Shown: positions 20,257 through 29,294, numbered from the stretch's first letter. The stretch: DNA of 64,000 nt from Lentzea sp. NBRC 105346 (GCF_030269605.1 NZ_BSTQ01000020.1:1-64000); one strand, 5' to 3'. Notes: generated by a model not told the origin, from the sequence alone. Numbers and translations are program-made.

Positions 20257-20295
20257 GAACCGGACAAGCTCGACCGTGTGAAGGAACTGTCCAGG

Positions 20296-22785
20296 TCACT
20301 TGCCGGACGTCGGCTTGCCCACGTCGGTCGTGCTCTTCAACGCGTTGATCTTGCTGGACAGGTTCGGGTCGAGCCACCACATGAGCGACAGCAGCGGCCA
20401 CACCACGTACAGCACTACGGAGAACTCGACGGGCGCGTCGAACACGCCACGCCCCTGCGCGAGCTGGTAGCCGGCGAGCGCCAGCGGCGGCACGAGCACG
20501 ATCAACGCACCCCGCAGCACGACGACCAGGCGGTTGCGCAGCACGCGGGCGGCCGATTCGGGCTTCTGCCGGGGCAGGTCACCCCACCGGCCCTCGCACG
20601 CGATGAGCACCATCTCGCCGAGCACCGACCGCAGCCGGTCCCAGCCCTCCTCGGTCGGCCGCACGACGAGGCGTTTCAACGCGCGCACGGCGGCGACGGG
20701 TTCGGCGATCAGGGCCTGGAACTCCTCGACACCACCGGGCCGGGTGCGTTTTGACCGCACCACCGGCTCGCTCAGCGCGTTGCCCAGCCCGGACGCGACG
20801 GCGTCGAGCAGTTCGAGGCAGCGCGCCCGATTCGTGTGCTCGATGAGCCACGGCGGGTAGTCCAGCAGGTCGAGCAGCTCGGAGAGGTCGTGCACGAGCC
20901 CGGCCACAGGGGTGCGCCGCCGCGCGGCGTTGCCCATCGCCCGGACCGCCCACTCGAAGGCGAAGAAGACGCCCAGAATGAACCAGCACAGAACCAGCGC
21001 CATCGCGACGGCGGTCAGCAGCAGGTAGCCGAAGAACGCCACGCCCACCGGCCGGCCGCCGGTGGCGAACAGCAGCCAGCCGATGCCCACCGCGTCGAGG
21101 AAGCTGAGCACCGAAACGGTGCGGGCGATGTTGCGGTCGGTCTCGATCGACCCCAGCGCCGCGAAGATCGCCACGGCGAACGCCAAGGTGAGACCGACCC
21201 AAATGCCGTACGCCGCGGCGTCGGCCGAACGGCTCACCAGCCGCGACAACAGGATCGGGCCGAAAGCCAGCGAAGACAGCAGCGCCGCCGCGAGCACGAA
21301 GCCCGCGACGGGTTCGGCGGCCTGGTCGACGGCGTTCGCCTGCGAGTTGCGCCGGTCCAGCTCACGCAGCCGCGCGCGCAACCGCAGCGGCACCTGGTCT
21401 GGCGCGAGCCATCGCTCGACGGGCTTGCGGGGCGAGCCCCACGCGCTTTCCACCCGGTCGAACCAGCCCATGCTGAGCCGACGGTGCCACGTGGTCTTGC
21501 GCAGCCAGTCCGCCGCGCCCTTGTGGTCGGGGTCGATCACCCGGACCTCGTTCAGCCGGTCCGCCGCCGTGCGGTACCGGCGTTCGTCGATCGCGCACCA
21601 GCCCAGCTCGGCCAGCAGCTCCGCGTCGCCCGGATACCGCTCGACGAACTCGGCCGCCTCCTCCTCGGCGAGGTCGACGCAGCCGACCCGGCGCAACGTG
21701 GCCACCCGCCCGACGCAGCCGTACGGCCCGGCGTCGGTGAAGTGCCTCAACGCTTTCTCGTGCCGGAACGCGTCCAGCTCCGTCCAGCCGAGCGCCTCGC
21801 TGGCCCACGTGAACCGCGGGCACCGCTCCAGCACGCCGGTCAGCACCTGCCGCGCTTCGTCGACACGGCCCTGGTACAGCAGGATGTGCCCCTCGGTCAC
21901 CTGGGCGCGCAGCATGTGCGGATCGAGCGTCCGTGCGTGCCGGGCTTCCGCGAGCGCCTTGGTCTGATCGCTCGACACCAACTGCCACGCAAGGGTGTTG
22001 CACAACGACGGCGAGTTCTCGGCGGGTAGCCGGTCGGGGTATCCGCCGGTCCAATGCGCACCTTCGATCGCGCTGGGGCTGCCCGGATCAAGTCGCAGCA
22101 CCGCGTGAAACGCCTGGTTCGTGTCGGCCTTGGCCGCCACCACCTCGGCCGCCGGAAGAGTGCGCCGCCGGAAGTCCGCCAGCCACGCGGCCTCGATCCC
22201 CGTCTGCACCTCGTTCGCACCGCGCCGCCTCAGCTGCCCGACCGCGCGTTCCGCAGTGTCGAACGCCTCCAAGTGCCGCGCGACGAACGACGTCGCGAAC
22301 AGCGCTTCGACGTCGTCCGGCACGGTCGCGAGCACCTCCAGCGCGCCTTCGAGGTCCCACTCGTCGACCAGGCACCACGCCCGTTCGACGATCAGGCTCG
22401 GGTGATCATCGGAGAGCAGCGCTCGTGCCTCGTCCAGCCGCCACGCCATCCGGTGCGCGGTGGCCAGACCACGGACCGCGGGCATGCCGAGCTTCAGCGC
22501 CGCCGTGAAGTGCTCGACCGCGAGATCGCAGTCCCGATGCGACGATCCGAACTGGATGCCCAGGTGGACCGGGTCGTCCCGCCGGCCGAGCGCGATCACG
22601 CCACTGGCCAGCCGGGTCGCCGGATGATCGGGGCCCCCATTGGACAGCAGCTGCTCGGCCTCGGCGTACCGGCGCTTCGCCCACAACGTGCGCACGCGAC
22701 CGCCGACGGCCTCCGGCGAGTCGCCGTCGAACAAGGCGAGCGCCTTCTCGAAGTCGAGCGTCCGCAGCGCCTCTTCCGCGATCAC
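20296..22785 (-). CDS. TPR-repeat protein with C-terminal membrane domain
   Basis: About 829 residues. The N-terminal two thirds consist of helical repeats of TPR type (AEALRTLDFEKALALFDGDSPEAV, ARHARTLDPHMLRAQVTEGHILLYQGRVDEARQVL and others). The last third has about six hydrophobic helices, one pair beginning AAEPVAGFVLAAALLSS and a final pair ending VVWPLLSLMWWLDP. The upstream frame is open into kdpE but without support, so I place the start at the GTG 20 bp after the kdpE stop. It is probably cotranscribed with kdpDE. I recognise no named family. Confidence 0.7.
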   Translation of the reverse strand: MIAEEALRTLDFEKALALFDGDSPEAVGGRVRTLWAKRRYAEAEQLLSNGGPDHPATRLASGVIALGRRDDPVHLGIQFGSSHRDCDLAVEHFTAALKLGMPAVRGLATAHRMAWRLDEARALLSDDHPSLIVERAWCLVDEWDLEGALEVLATVPDDVEALFATSFVARHLEAFDTAERAVGQLRRRGANEVQTGIEAAWLADFRRRTLPAAEVVAAKADTNQAFHAVLRLDPGSPSAIEGAHWTGGYPDRLPAENSPSLCNTLAWQLVSSDQTKALAEARHARTLDPHMLRAQVTEGHILLYQGRVDEARQVLTGVLERCPRFTWASEALGWTELDAFRHEKALRHFTDAGPYGCVGRVATLRRVGCVDLAEEEAAEFVERYPGDAELLAELGWCAIDERRYRTAADRLNEVRVIDPDHKGAADWLRKTTWHRRLSMGWFDRVESAWGSPRKPVERWLAPDQVPLRLRARLRELDRRNSQANAVDQAAEPVAGFVLAAALLSSLAFGPILLSRLVSRSADAAAYGIWVGLTLAFAVAIFAALGSIETDRNIARTVSVLSFLDAVGIGWLLFATGGRPVGVAFFGYLLLTAVAMALVLCWFILGVFFAFEWAVRAMGNAARRRTPVAGLVHDLSELLDLLDYPPWLIEHTNRARCLELLDAVASGLGNALSEPVVRSKRTRPGGVEEFQALIAEPVAAVRALKRLVVRPTEEGWDRLRSVLGEMVLIACEGRWGDLPRQKPESAARVLRNRLVVVLRGALIVLVPPLALAGYQLAQGRGVFDAPVEFSVVLYVVWPLLSLMWWLDPNLSSKINALKSTTDVGKPTSGK

Positions 22786-22805
22786 ATCCGTCAGAATCCA
22801 CTTCG

Positions 22806-23483
22806 TCAGAGCTCGAAGCGATAGCCCATTCCGGGCTCGGTGAGCAGATGCCGCGGCCGGGCGGGGTCCGGTTCCAGCTTGCGCCGCAGCTGCGCGAGGT
22901 ACACCCGCAGGTAGTGGGTCTCCTTCGCGTACGCGGGACCCCACACGTCCTGGAGCAGCTGTTTCTGCGCGACGAGCTTGCCGCGGTTGCGCACCAGGAT
23001 CTCGAGCAGTCCCCACTCGGTGGGCGTCAGGTGCACCTCGGCGCCGTCCCGCAGCACCTTCTTCGCCGCCAGGTCGACCACGAACGACGACGTCTCGACC
23101 ACCGGCTCGTCCACCGCGCCGACCGCCGACCTGCGCACGGCCGCGCGCAGCCGGGCGAGCAGCTCGTCCATGCCGAACGGCTTGGTCACGTAGTCGTCCG
23201 CGCCGGCGTCGAGCGCCTCGACCTTGTCCGTCGAGTCGGTGCGCGCGGACAGCACGATGATCGGCACGGTCGTCCAGCCGCGCAGCCCGGCGATCACGTC
23301 CACGCCGGAGATGTCCGGCAGGCCGAGGTCGAGCACCACGACCTCCGGCTTGCCGTCGGCGGCCAGGCGCAGCGCCTCGTTGCCGGTCGCCGCAGTCTGC
23401 ACCTCGTAACCGCGGGCGGACAGGTTGATCCGCAACGCCCGCAGGATCTGCGGTTCGTCGTCGACCACCAGGACCTTCGTCAT
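22806..23483 (-). CDS. kdpE: KdpE response regulator
   Basis: OmpR-type regulator of 225 residues: receiver domain with the acidic pocket DD(8-9), phospho-acceptor Asp52 (VVLDLGLPD), conserved Thr/Ser and Lys (TKPFGMDELLAR); C-terminal winged helix with LTPTEWGLLEILVRNRGKL and RKLEPDPARPRHLLTEPGMGYRF. These match the KdpE subfamily that activates the Kdp potassium-uptake genes. The ATG overlaps the kdpD stop (ATGA) and follows GGAGAAGGA. Confidence 0.95.
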   Translation of the reverse strand: MTKVLVVDDEPQILRALRINLSARGYEVQTAATGNEALRLAADGKPEVVVLDLGLPDISGVDVIAGLRGWTTVPIIVLSARTDSTDKVEALDAGADDYVTKPFGMDELLARLRAAVRRSAVGAVDEPVVETSSFVVDLAAKKVLRDGAEVHLTPTEWGLLEILVRNRGKLVAQKQLLQDVWGPAYAKETHYLRVYLAQLRRKLEPDPARPRHLLTEPGMGYRFEL

Positions 23484-25957
23484 TCCTTCTCCTCGCAGGC
23501 GGGCATCGAGATGACGACCGTCAGCCCGCCGCCCGGTGTGTCCTCGGCCCTGATCTTGCCGCCCATCGCCTCGGTGAAGCCCTTCGCCACGCTCAGCCCC
23601 AGCCCGACACCGCTCGCGGCGGCCCCCAACCGTTGGAACGGCACGAAGATCTCCTCCGCTGCACCGCGCGGCAGCCCCGGCCCGTGGTCGACGATCCGCA
23701 GCTCCACCACCGAGGCGTGCTCGGACGCCCGCACCGTCACCGGCCCGGCTCCGTGCCGCAGCGCGTTGTCCACGACGTTGGCGATCACGCGTTCCAGCAG
23801 TCCGATGTCGGCACGGATCAACGGCAGCGACTCGGGCACGTCGACCGCGACGTCGCCCAGTCCGCGCAACGCCAGCGCCACCACCTCGTAGCAGGCGACC
23901 TCGCGGAACACCGGCTCGACGGCCCCGGTCGCCAGGCGGGACGAGTCGAGCAGGTTGCCGACCAGCCCGGTCAGCCGGTCCGCGGACTCCTCCACGGTCT
24001 CCAGCAGCTCGGCGATGTCCACTGTGGACAGCGGGAGCGACGGGTCGCGCAGGCTGCCGACCGCCGCCTTGATCGACGTCAGCGGCGTGCGCAGGTCGTG
24101 CCCGACGGCCGAGAGCAACGCGGTGCGCAGCTCGTTGCGCGACGCCCGCCGCTCGGCCTCGGCCGCCTGGTCGGCCATCCGCTGCTGGCGCAACGCGAGC
24201 AGCGCCTGTCCCGCCGCCGCTTCGAGCACGCGGCGGTCCGACGCGGGCAACGACCGTCCGCGCAACGCGAGGTGCACCTCCGGCGTCACGGCCACGTCGA
24301 CGTCCGCGTCGTCCGGATCGGCGCTCGGCTGCGCGCCGACGCCAGCGACGCGCCGCCACCCGCCGTCGGAGCGCTCCAGCAACGCGGCCGAGCCGACGCC
24401 GAAGTTCTCGCGGACGTCGTTCAGCAGCCGCGCCAACGGATGCGGATGCGTCAAGACCGTGCGCGCGTACGACGCGAGCAGCGTCGCCTCCGTGCGCGCT
24501 CTCGCCGCCTGCTCCGCCAGCCGCGCGGCGCGGTCGACCACCAGTGCCACCGACACCGCCACGATGATCATCGCGACGAACGTGACGACGTTCTCCTGCG
24601 CGGCGATCGTGAGCGTGTAGTACGGCTCGGTGAAGAAGAAGTTCAGCAGCAACGCGCTCAGCAGTGCGCCGGTGAGCGACGGGCCGAGGCCGCCGACGAT
24701 CGCGACGACCAGCGTCACCAGCAGGTAGCCGATCACGTTCGTGGACAGGATCAGCTGGTCGCGGAAGGTGACGCCGGCGAACGTCACCAGCGCGGGTCCC
24801 AGCACCGCCAGCGCCCAGCCGGCCAGCAGTCGCGACCGGCGCAACGGGCTCGGTTCCCCCCGTCCCCGCCAGCCACCCCCCGCCTCCTCGTGCGTGACCA
24901 TGTGGACGTCGATCGCGCCGGAATCCCGCACGACCGCCGCGCCGATGCCCCCGGAGAACAACCGGGAGCGCCGGGTCGTGCCGAGGACGAGCTGCGTCGC
25001 GTTCACGCCACGCGCGAACTCCAGCAGTGCCGTCGGGACGTCGTCGCCCACCACGGTGTGGAACGTGGCGCCGAGGTCCTCGGCGAGCTTGCGGCACCGG
25101 GAGATCGACTGCGGATCCGCGCCCGCGAGCCCGTCCCCTCTCAACACGTGCAGCACCAGGAGATCGCCGCCCGCGCGCGTGGCGATGCGCACGGCGCGGC
25201 GGATCAGCGTCTCGCTCTCCGGCCCACCGGTGACGGCGACGACGACGCGTTCGCGGGTCTCCCAGGTGTCGGTGATGTCCTGCTCGGCCCGGTACCGCCG
25301 CAGCGCCTCGTCGACCTGGTCCGCCACCCAGAGCAGGGCCAGCTCGCGCAGCGCGGTCAGGTTCCCGACGCGGAAGTAGTTGGCGAGCGCGGCATCGACC
25401 TTGTCGGCGGCGTAGACGTTGCCGTGCGCGAGCCGGCGCCGCAGTGCCTCGGGCGTGATGTCGACGAGCTCGACCTGTTCGGCGCGCCGGACGATCTCGT
25501 CCGGCACCGTCTCCCGCTGGGTGACGCCGGTGATCCGCTGCACGACGTCGTTCATCGACTCGAGGTGCTGCACGTTGACCGTCGACAGCACGTCGATTCC
25601 CGCGTCGAGGAGCTCCTCGACGTCCTGCCACCGCTTGGCGTTGCGCGAACCGGGCGCGTTCGTGTGCGCGAGCTCGTCGACGATCGCCACCTGCGGTCTG
25701 CGTGCGAGCACGGCGTCGACGTCCAGTTCCGTCAACTCGACGCCGCGGTGCCGCGTGCGCCGCACCGGCACGGCTTCCAGCCCGGCGAGCAGCTCGGCCG
25801 TCTTCGCCCGGCCGTGCGTCTCGACATAACCGACGACGACGTCCGTGCCGCGGCCGCGCCGCCGGTGCGCCTCGCCGAGCGCGGCGAAGGTCTTGCCGAC
25901 GCCGGGCGCCGCGCCGAGGTAGATCCGCAGCTCCCCGCGTCTCGTGGTGGCATTCAC
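23480..25957 (-). CDS. kdpD: KdpD sensor histidine kinase
   Basis: An 825-residue potassium/turgor-sensing kinase. Order of parts: KdpD sensor domain with Walker A GAAPGVGKT (residues about 15-23) and VDELAHTNAPGSR; universal-stress-like domain (about 210-350); four close transmembrane helices (about 375-490); GAF-like region; dimerisation helix with phospho-acceptor in GHDLRTPLTSIK; ATPase domain with N box NVVDNALRHG and G boxes DHGPGLPRG and GLGLSVAKG. Start GTG 25957. No kdpFABC transporter genes lie in this window, although kdpDE normally sits beside them. Confidence 0.95.
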   Translation of the reverse strand: MNATTRRGELRIYLGAAPGVGKTFAALGEAHRRRGRGTDVVVGYVETHGRAKTAELLAGLEAVPVRRTRHRGVELTELDVDAVLARRPQVAIVDELAHTNAPGSRNAKRWQDVEELLDAGIDVLSTVNVQHLESMNDVVQRITGVTQRETVPDEIVRRAEQVELVDITPEALRRRLAHGNVYAADKVDAALANYFRVGNLTALRELALLWVADQVDEALRRYRAEQDITDTWETRERVVVAVTGGPESETLIRRAVRIATRAGGDLLVLHVLRGDGLAGADPQSISRCRKLAEDLGATFHTVVGDDVPTALLEFARGVNATQLVLGTTRRSRLFSGGIGAAVVRDSGAIDVHMVTHEEAGGGWRGRGEPSPLRRSRLLAGWALAVLGPALVTFAGVTFRDQLILSTNVIGYLLVTLVVAIVGGLGPSLTGALLSALLLNFFFTEPYYTLTIAAQENVVTFVAMIIVAVSVALVVDRAARLAEQAARARTEATLLASYARTVLTHPHPLARLLNDVRENFGVGSAALLERSDGGWRRVAGVGAQPSADPDDADVDVAVTPEVHLALRGRSLPASDRRVLEAAAGQALLALRQQRMADQAAEAERRASRNELRTALLSAVGHDLRTPLTSIKAAVGSLRDPSLPLSTVDIAELLETVEESADRLTGLVGNLLDSSRLATGAVEPVFREVACYEVVALALRGLGDVAVDVPESLPLIRADIGLLERVIANVVDNALRHGAGPVTVRASEHASVVELRIVDHGPGLPRGAAEEIFVPFQRLGAAASGVGLGLSVAKGFTEAMGGKIRAEDTPGGGLTVVISMPACEEKE

Positions 25958-25961
25958 GTGA

Positions 25962-26003
25962 TCAGTGTGCCCGCCGCAGGAGGAGTAGTCCGATCAGCGG
26001 CAT
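25962..26003 (-). CDS. Possible 13-residue leader peptide upstream of kdpD
   Basis: A tiny frame encoding MPLIGLLLLRRAH has an AGAGGAG ribosome-binding site 6 nt before its ATG and ends 4 nt before the GTG of kdpD, which itself lacks a clear ribosome-binding site. It may be a leader for translational coupling, or the relic of a small hydrophobic kdpF-like gene. It could also be chance. Confidence 0.25.
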   Translation of the reverse strand: MPLIGLLLLRRAH

Positions 26004-26257
26004 GCAGTACTCCTCTCACTTCACCACGATCTACGCCCCATGCCTCCGTTCGGGTTGCAATGATCTACGCTTAACGCTGTTTACCTGCAGATTTGCGCTG
26101 ATCTGACGCGCGGCGTGACGTTACTCTCCCCTCACTGGTCCAGGCGGCATCCAATCGGGCGATCGGCAATTGGCGGATAGCGCGCGGAGCGTAAATAGGG
26201 GAAAGTTCCAAGGTTCGTGTCCCAATTCGGACAATCACATGCGCGTGCGGAGAAACG
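26004..26257. other. Divergent promoter region between kdpD and marR
   Basis: No gene seen. AT content is higher than the surroundings, as expected for promoters. It contains the dyad described separately at 26218-26233; I cannot place -10/-35 boxes with confidence. Confidence 0.4.
26218..26233. promoter_or_regulatory. Candidate MarR operator
   Basis: TGTCC-CAATTC-GGACA is a perfect 5+5 dyad 24 bp upstream of the marR start. MarR proteins often bind 16-20 bp dyads overlapping their own promoter. The assignment rests on position and symmetry only. Confidence 0.4.
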
Positions 26258-26698
26258 ATGCCCACCACCGTCACCAACCACGAAGCCTTGCAACTCGTGG
26301 TGGCCGTGCACCGGCTGGTGCGAAGTCTTCGACAGGCCGCGCCGGCCCGTCGATTGCAACCCACTCAGTTATTGGTGCTCTCCGAGCTGAGCGCTCACGG
26401 CCCGATGCGGATCGGTGAGATAGCGGTACGTGCGCTGTGCTCGCAGCCGACCGCGACCACGGTCGTGACCAGCCTGGAGTCCAGCGGCCTCGTCCGGCGA
26501 GAACCGGATGCGGCCGACGGAAGGGCCACTATCGTCGCGCTCACGGAACTCGGTCGCGACACGATCCTGTCGCTCGCTCACGGCGAAGCCGAACTGTTGG
26601 GTGAAAGAATGGCCGAACTTTCGCCGGACGACAGAGAATTGCTGCGTTCGGCCATGCCGATATTGCGGCAACTGGCCGAACCCAGCGAAAGCAGGTAG
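26258..26698 (+). CDS. MarR family transcriptional regulator
   Basis: A 146-residue winged-helix regulator. The fold is visible as MRIGEIAVRALCSQPTATTVVTSLESSGLVRREPDAADGRATIVALTELG, with the recognition helix in the SQPTATTVVTSLE segment and the wing DAADGRAT. The N-terminal and C-terminal helices would form the dimer. It stands alone between the divergent kdpD and a shared terminator, so its target may be itself or kdpDE; this is inference. Confidence 0.93.
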   Translation: MPTTVTNHEALQLVVAVHRLVRSLRQAAPARRLQPTQLLVLSELSAHGPMRIGEIAVRALCSQPTATTVVTSLESSGLVRREPDAADGRATIVALTELGRDTILSLAHGEAELLGERMAELSPDDRELLRSAMPILRQLAEPSESR

Positions 26699-26729
26699 AG
26701 AGCGGGGCCCCCGACCGGCCCCGCTCTCT
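26697..26729. terminator. Strong bidirectional terminator
   Basis: A perfect 13-bp stem (AGAGAGCGGGGCC, 26697-26709, with 26717-26729), 7-nt loop, then a T-rich tail on the + strand (TTGTTTC). It serves marR and the convergent HAAS-domain gene. Confidence 0.88.
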
Positions 26730-26733
26730 TGTT

Positions 26734-27831
26734 TCACTTGCTGGGTGACGGCGGCGCCACTGACGACGACGAAGGCGGTGCCGACGACGACGTAGGCGGC
26801 TCGGACGACGCCGGTGGCGGCTGGGAAATCGACGGCGGGATCGTCACACACTGCCCGTTCTGCCAGTCGATCTTCGGCCGCGGATATTTGTTCGCCGGGA
26901 TCACCGGCTCGGCGTTCGGACAGCGCTGCCCGCCAACGTCCGGCGCGTTGATCGCCTTGCCGTCCTGGTCGAACAACAGCACGCCCTCGAGCGGCTTCCC
27001 GTTCGAGTCGAACGGATAGATGTTCTCGTAACGCTCCTGGTAGACCTGGTACGACGGATACGAGTTGCTGGACAACCGCACCGAGTCCGCCGCGATGTCG
27101 ATCAACCCAAGAATGACCGCCGCAGCAAGCGCGCTGGCAGGCAACGTCACCCACAACCACCGCCGGTCGCTCTTCGACTTGGGCCCGCCGTAAAACGCCG
27201 CTGCCGCAAGCGCCACCACCAGCACGAACGCCAGCAGGTCCCGCCGCGTCATCAACACGGCCGCGAGCACCAGCAACAACGTCCGCAGCAGCCACCAAGC
27301 GGGCTGCAACGAGCGCAGGTACGCGAGCGCCTTCCCAGCAGGCGTGTCCACCGGCTGGTTGAGCAGCTCCTTGGCCTTCTGCACCTCCGGCAGCGCCCGA
27401 ACCTTAGCCAGCTCCGGCCCCTGCTCGTGAATCAGCGCGAACGAGAGCGCCAGCACGATCGCGGGCAGAATCAGCGGTTCTGGATCCCGCACCGACACGG
27501 TCCCCGCAAGCACCGTGAACACCACGGCCGCAGCAAACCCCCACACCGCGATCCGCGACTTGGTCAGCTTGCCAGTGATCTTGTGCTTCTTGATCACCTC
27601 GGTCCGAGCCGGATACCCAGCCGCAGTCCGCAACTCCTGGGCATACGCCTCAGGCGACCCAAGCCGCTGCTCGAGCGTCTCCCCTTCGCCAAGCTCGGCC
27701 GCGATCTCCGAGACGTGCGCCTCGACATCCTCCATGATCTCCGCGACCTCGGCCGGCGGCAGGTCCGCGAGCGCCGCGCGCATCCCGGCCAGGTAGCCCT
27801 CCACCCCGAGCCGCGCCTGCTGCGTGTTCAT
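26734..27831 (-). CDS. HAAS-domain membrane protein
   Basis: A 365-residue protein. The N-terminal 80 residues form a HAAS/DUF1700-type helical module (LAGMRAALADLPPAEVAEIMEDVEAHVSEI), which commonly accompanies PadR regulators. Several transmembrane helices follow (AVWGFAAAVVFTVLAG, LILPAIVLALSFALIH, and two more around 190-270), then an exported C-terminus ending in a Pro/Ser-rich tail. It starts at an ATG overlapping the padR stop (ATGA), so both are coexpressed. Role unknown; HAAS-PadR pairs are thought to sense or control membrane functions. Confidence 0.8.
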   Translation of the reverse strand: MNTQQARLGVEGYLAGMRAALADLPPAEVAEIMEDVEAHVSEIAAELGEGETLEQRLGSPEAYAQELRTAAGYPARTEVIKKHKITGKLTKSRIAVWGFAAAVVFTVLAGTVSVRDPEPLILPAIVLALSFALIHEQGPELAKVRALPEVQKAKELLNQPVDTPAGKALAYLRSLQPAWWLLRTLLLVLAAVLMTRRDLLAFVLVVALAAAAFYGGPKSKSDRRWLWVTLPASALAAAVILGLIDIAADSVRLSSNSYPSYQVYQERYENIYPFDSNGKPLEGVLLFDQDGKAINAPDVGGQRCPNAEPVIPANKYPRPKIDWQNGQCVTIPPSISQPPPASSEPPTSSSAPPSSSSVAPPSPSK

Positions 27832-28151
27832 GCGACCTCCCCGAGCAGGCCGTTCAACGTGCTCGCGAACGACCGCCACGTCTTCCCCGACTCGGCCAGG
27901 CGCACCCTGCCCGGCTCGTTGATGCTGTAGTACTTGCGGTGCGGGCCCTCTTCGCTGGGCACCACGTACGAGGTGAGCAAACCAGCGTTGTAGAGGCGAC
28001 GCAGCGTGCCGTACACGGACGCGTCACCCACGTCGTTGAGCCCCCCGCTACGCAGCCTCCGCACCACGTCGTAGCCGTACCCGTCCTCCTTGCGCAGCAC
28101 GGCAAGGACGGCGAGGTCCAGCACCCCCTTCAAGAGCTGACTAGTGTCCAT
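27828..28151 (-). CDS. PadR family transcriptional regulator
   Basis: A 107-residue small PadR: MDTSQLLKGVLDLAVLAVLRKEDGYGYDVVRRLRSGG opening, the winged-helix VYGTLRRLYNAGLLTSYVVPSEEGPHRKYYSI with the conserved RKYY wing, and a short C-terminal dimer helix. Start ATG 28151 follows GGGGAGTGAG. A 34-bp dyad lies 34 bp upstream and is a likely autoregulatory operator. It is coupled to the HAAS gene by an ATGA overlap. Confidence 0.93.
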   Translation of the reverse strand: MDTSQLLKGVLDLAVLAVLRKEDGYGYDVVRRLRSGGLNDVGDASVYGTLRRLYNAGLLTSYVVPSEEGPHRKYYSINEPGRVRLAESGKTWRSFASTLNGLLGEVA

Positions 28152-28184
28152 CCACTCACTCCCCGCTGTTGTGCCGTGGACACT

Positions 28185-28218
28185 ACTACGCAATCCACAG
28201 TACTGTCGAACGCGTAGT
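28185..28218. promoter_or_regulatory. Candidate PadR operator (34-bp dyad)
   Basis: Outer arms ACTACGC (28185-28191) and GCGTAGT (28212-28218) share the same centre with the inner perfect palindrome ACAGTACTGT (28197-28206). Two nested symmetric elements with one centre, just upstream of padR, fit a dimer-of-dimers or extended operator. Confidence 0.55.
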
Positions 28219-28313
28219 GCCGCCCGTAACCGAGTCGAGATTTCGCAGGTGGACGAGCGTCAGGCATAGGGGCTCGAACCCCAGGCCCGCGCGCAGCGCG
28301 CAAAACCCCCAGG

Positions 28314-28529
28314 TGGTGGGCCCCTCCCGTCGCATCGCAGGCGAACGCCCTGCCGCATCCGAGACCCCAGGTCAAGCACGCTTTTCGCTTGACCTGGGGT
28401 CTCGGATGTGGCTGCCTCAGGTGCGATGCGACGGGAGGGGCACACCACCCCAACGCAACCCACTACGAAACCGGACCACCCAGGGCCCCTCTTTGAGCTG
28501 AGCCGGGGTCCGGGGCGGAGCCCCGAGCA
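28314..28529. repeat. Nested-palindrome repeat element, copy 2 (complete)
   Basis: Outer arm 28314-28339 (GGTGGTGGGCCCC...) pairs with the block beginning near 28420, with one mismatch. Inside it sits the perfect 22-bp stem 28356-28377/28387-28408 with the same 9-nt loop as copy 1. From 28355 to 28529 the sequence matches 1-176 closely. The right end has GGGGCGGAGCCCC. Confidence 0.8.
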
Positions 28530-28714
28530 CGAAAGCCACCGCGTCAACACAAACGCAACCCACCACGAAAGCCGCCGCGTCAACACAACAGGCAGCCACA
28601 ACCCAGGAGCCGGAGACAAGTAGGGCCAGGCTGGGGGCGCCGAGGCACGGGAACGTACAACTCAGGGGTCGGGAACGTAGGACTCACGGGTCCGGAACGT
28701 AGGACTCGCGCCGG
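28530..28714. other. Spacer with short direct repeats
   Basis: No gene seen. GCGTCAACACAAACGCA-type phrases and CACGAAAGCC occur twice, then GGGAACGTA/GGAACGTAGGACTC is repeated three times at about 28649-28707. Confidence 0.6.
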
Positions 28715-29293
28715 CTAGCGAGGCGTGAGCGGCGTACGCGAAGACCGGACCCACTTCAAAACCGCAGGCCAAGCCCCATACCCGGCATCAGTGTTGATAT
28801 GCCCGGCCCCAGGCAGCACATCAACCGTAATCCGCAACGCCTCAGCCAGAGACTTGGCATCGGCAAGCGAGCAGTACGGATCCCCATCCCCCACCACGAG
28901 CCGAGTCTCACGCGCGGCGCGACGCAAACCATCCGGGTCCAGCGGCGGAGGCAGGAACGACTTGAGCGCAGGCTCCGGATGATCCAAAGCCGGAGGCGCC
29001 ACCAACAACACCCGATCAACCTGCCGGGCAACCTCACGACCAGCGTGATGCAGCCACAGATGGCACCCGAGCGAGTGGGCCACCACCACCCGTTCAACAC
29101 CGCGCGGGGCGGCCTCAAGATGGTTGGAGAGCTCGTCCAGCCACACCCCGAGCTCCGGAGCGTCCGGCGAACTGAACGTCGGATAGTCGACCTGAGCGCC
29201 GTGGCGGGCGAGTTCGCCCGCCAGCCAGCTCTGCCAGTGCTCCGGACCCGAACCGGTCCACCCGTGGATCAGGAGCACATGCGGCAGCGACAC
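28715..29293 (-). CDS. RBBP9/YdeN-type alpha/beta hydrolase
   Basis: A 192-residue small serine hydrolase. It begins HVLLIHGWTGSGPEHWQSWL, has the nucleophile in VVAHSLGCHLW (Ser about 74), an acidic residue in LVVGDGDPYC and the catalytic His in PGAGHINTDAGYGAWP. These match the RBBP9/YdeN family of probable esterases. GTG start 29293 is adjacent to the clpX stop (29295), so translation is probably coupled to clpX; the functional link is unknown. Confidence 0.9.
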   Translation of the reverse strand: MSLPHVLLIHGWTGSGPEHWQSWLAGELARHGAQVDYPTFSSPDAPELGVWLDELSNHLEAAPRGVERVVVAHSLGCHLWLHHAGREVARQVDRVLLVAPPALDHPEPALKSFLPPPLDPDGLRRAARETRLVVGDGDPYCSLADAKSLAEALRITVDVLPGAGHINTDAGYGAWPAVLKWVRSSRTPLTPR

Positions 29294-29294
29294 G

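Noticed and set aside
22806..25631. 941-codon frame continuous through kdpD into kdpE
   Set aside because: Only the part after 23483 is in the KdpE frame; upstream it is a low-complexity Arg/Ala shadow of kdpD, not a fusion.
28267..28283. tRNA T-arm-like sequence (GGGGTTCGAGCCCC on the minus strand)
   Set aside because: No anticodon, D or acceptor arms can be folded around it; it belongs to the repeat-rich spacer.
28530..28620. CRISPR-like short repeats
   Set aside because: The repeats are few, irregular and without uniform spacers; no cas genes are present.
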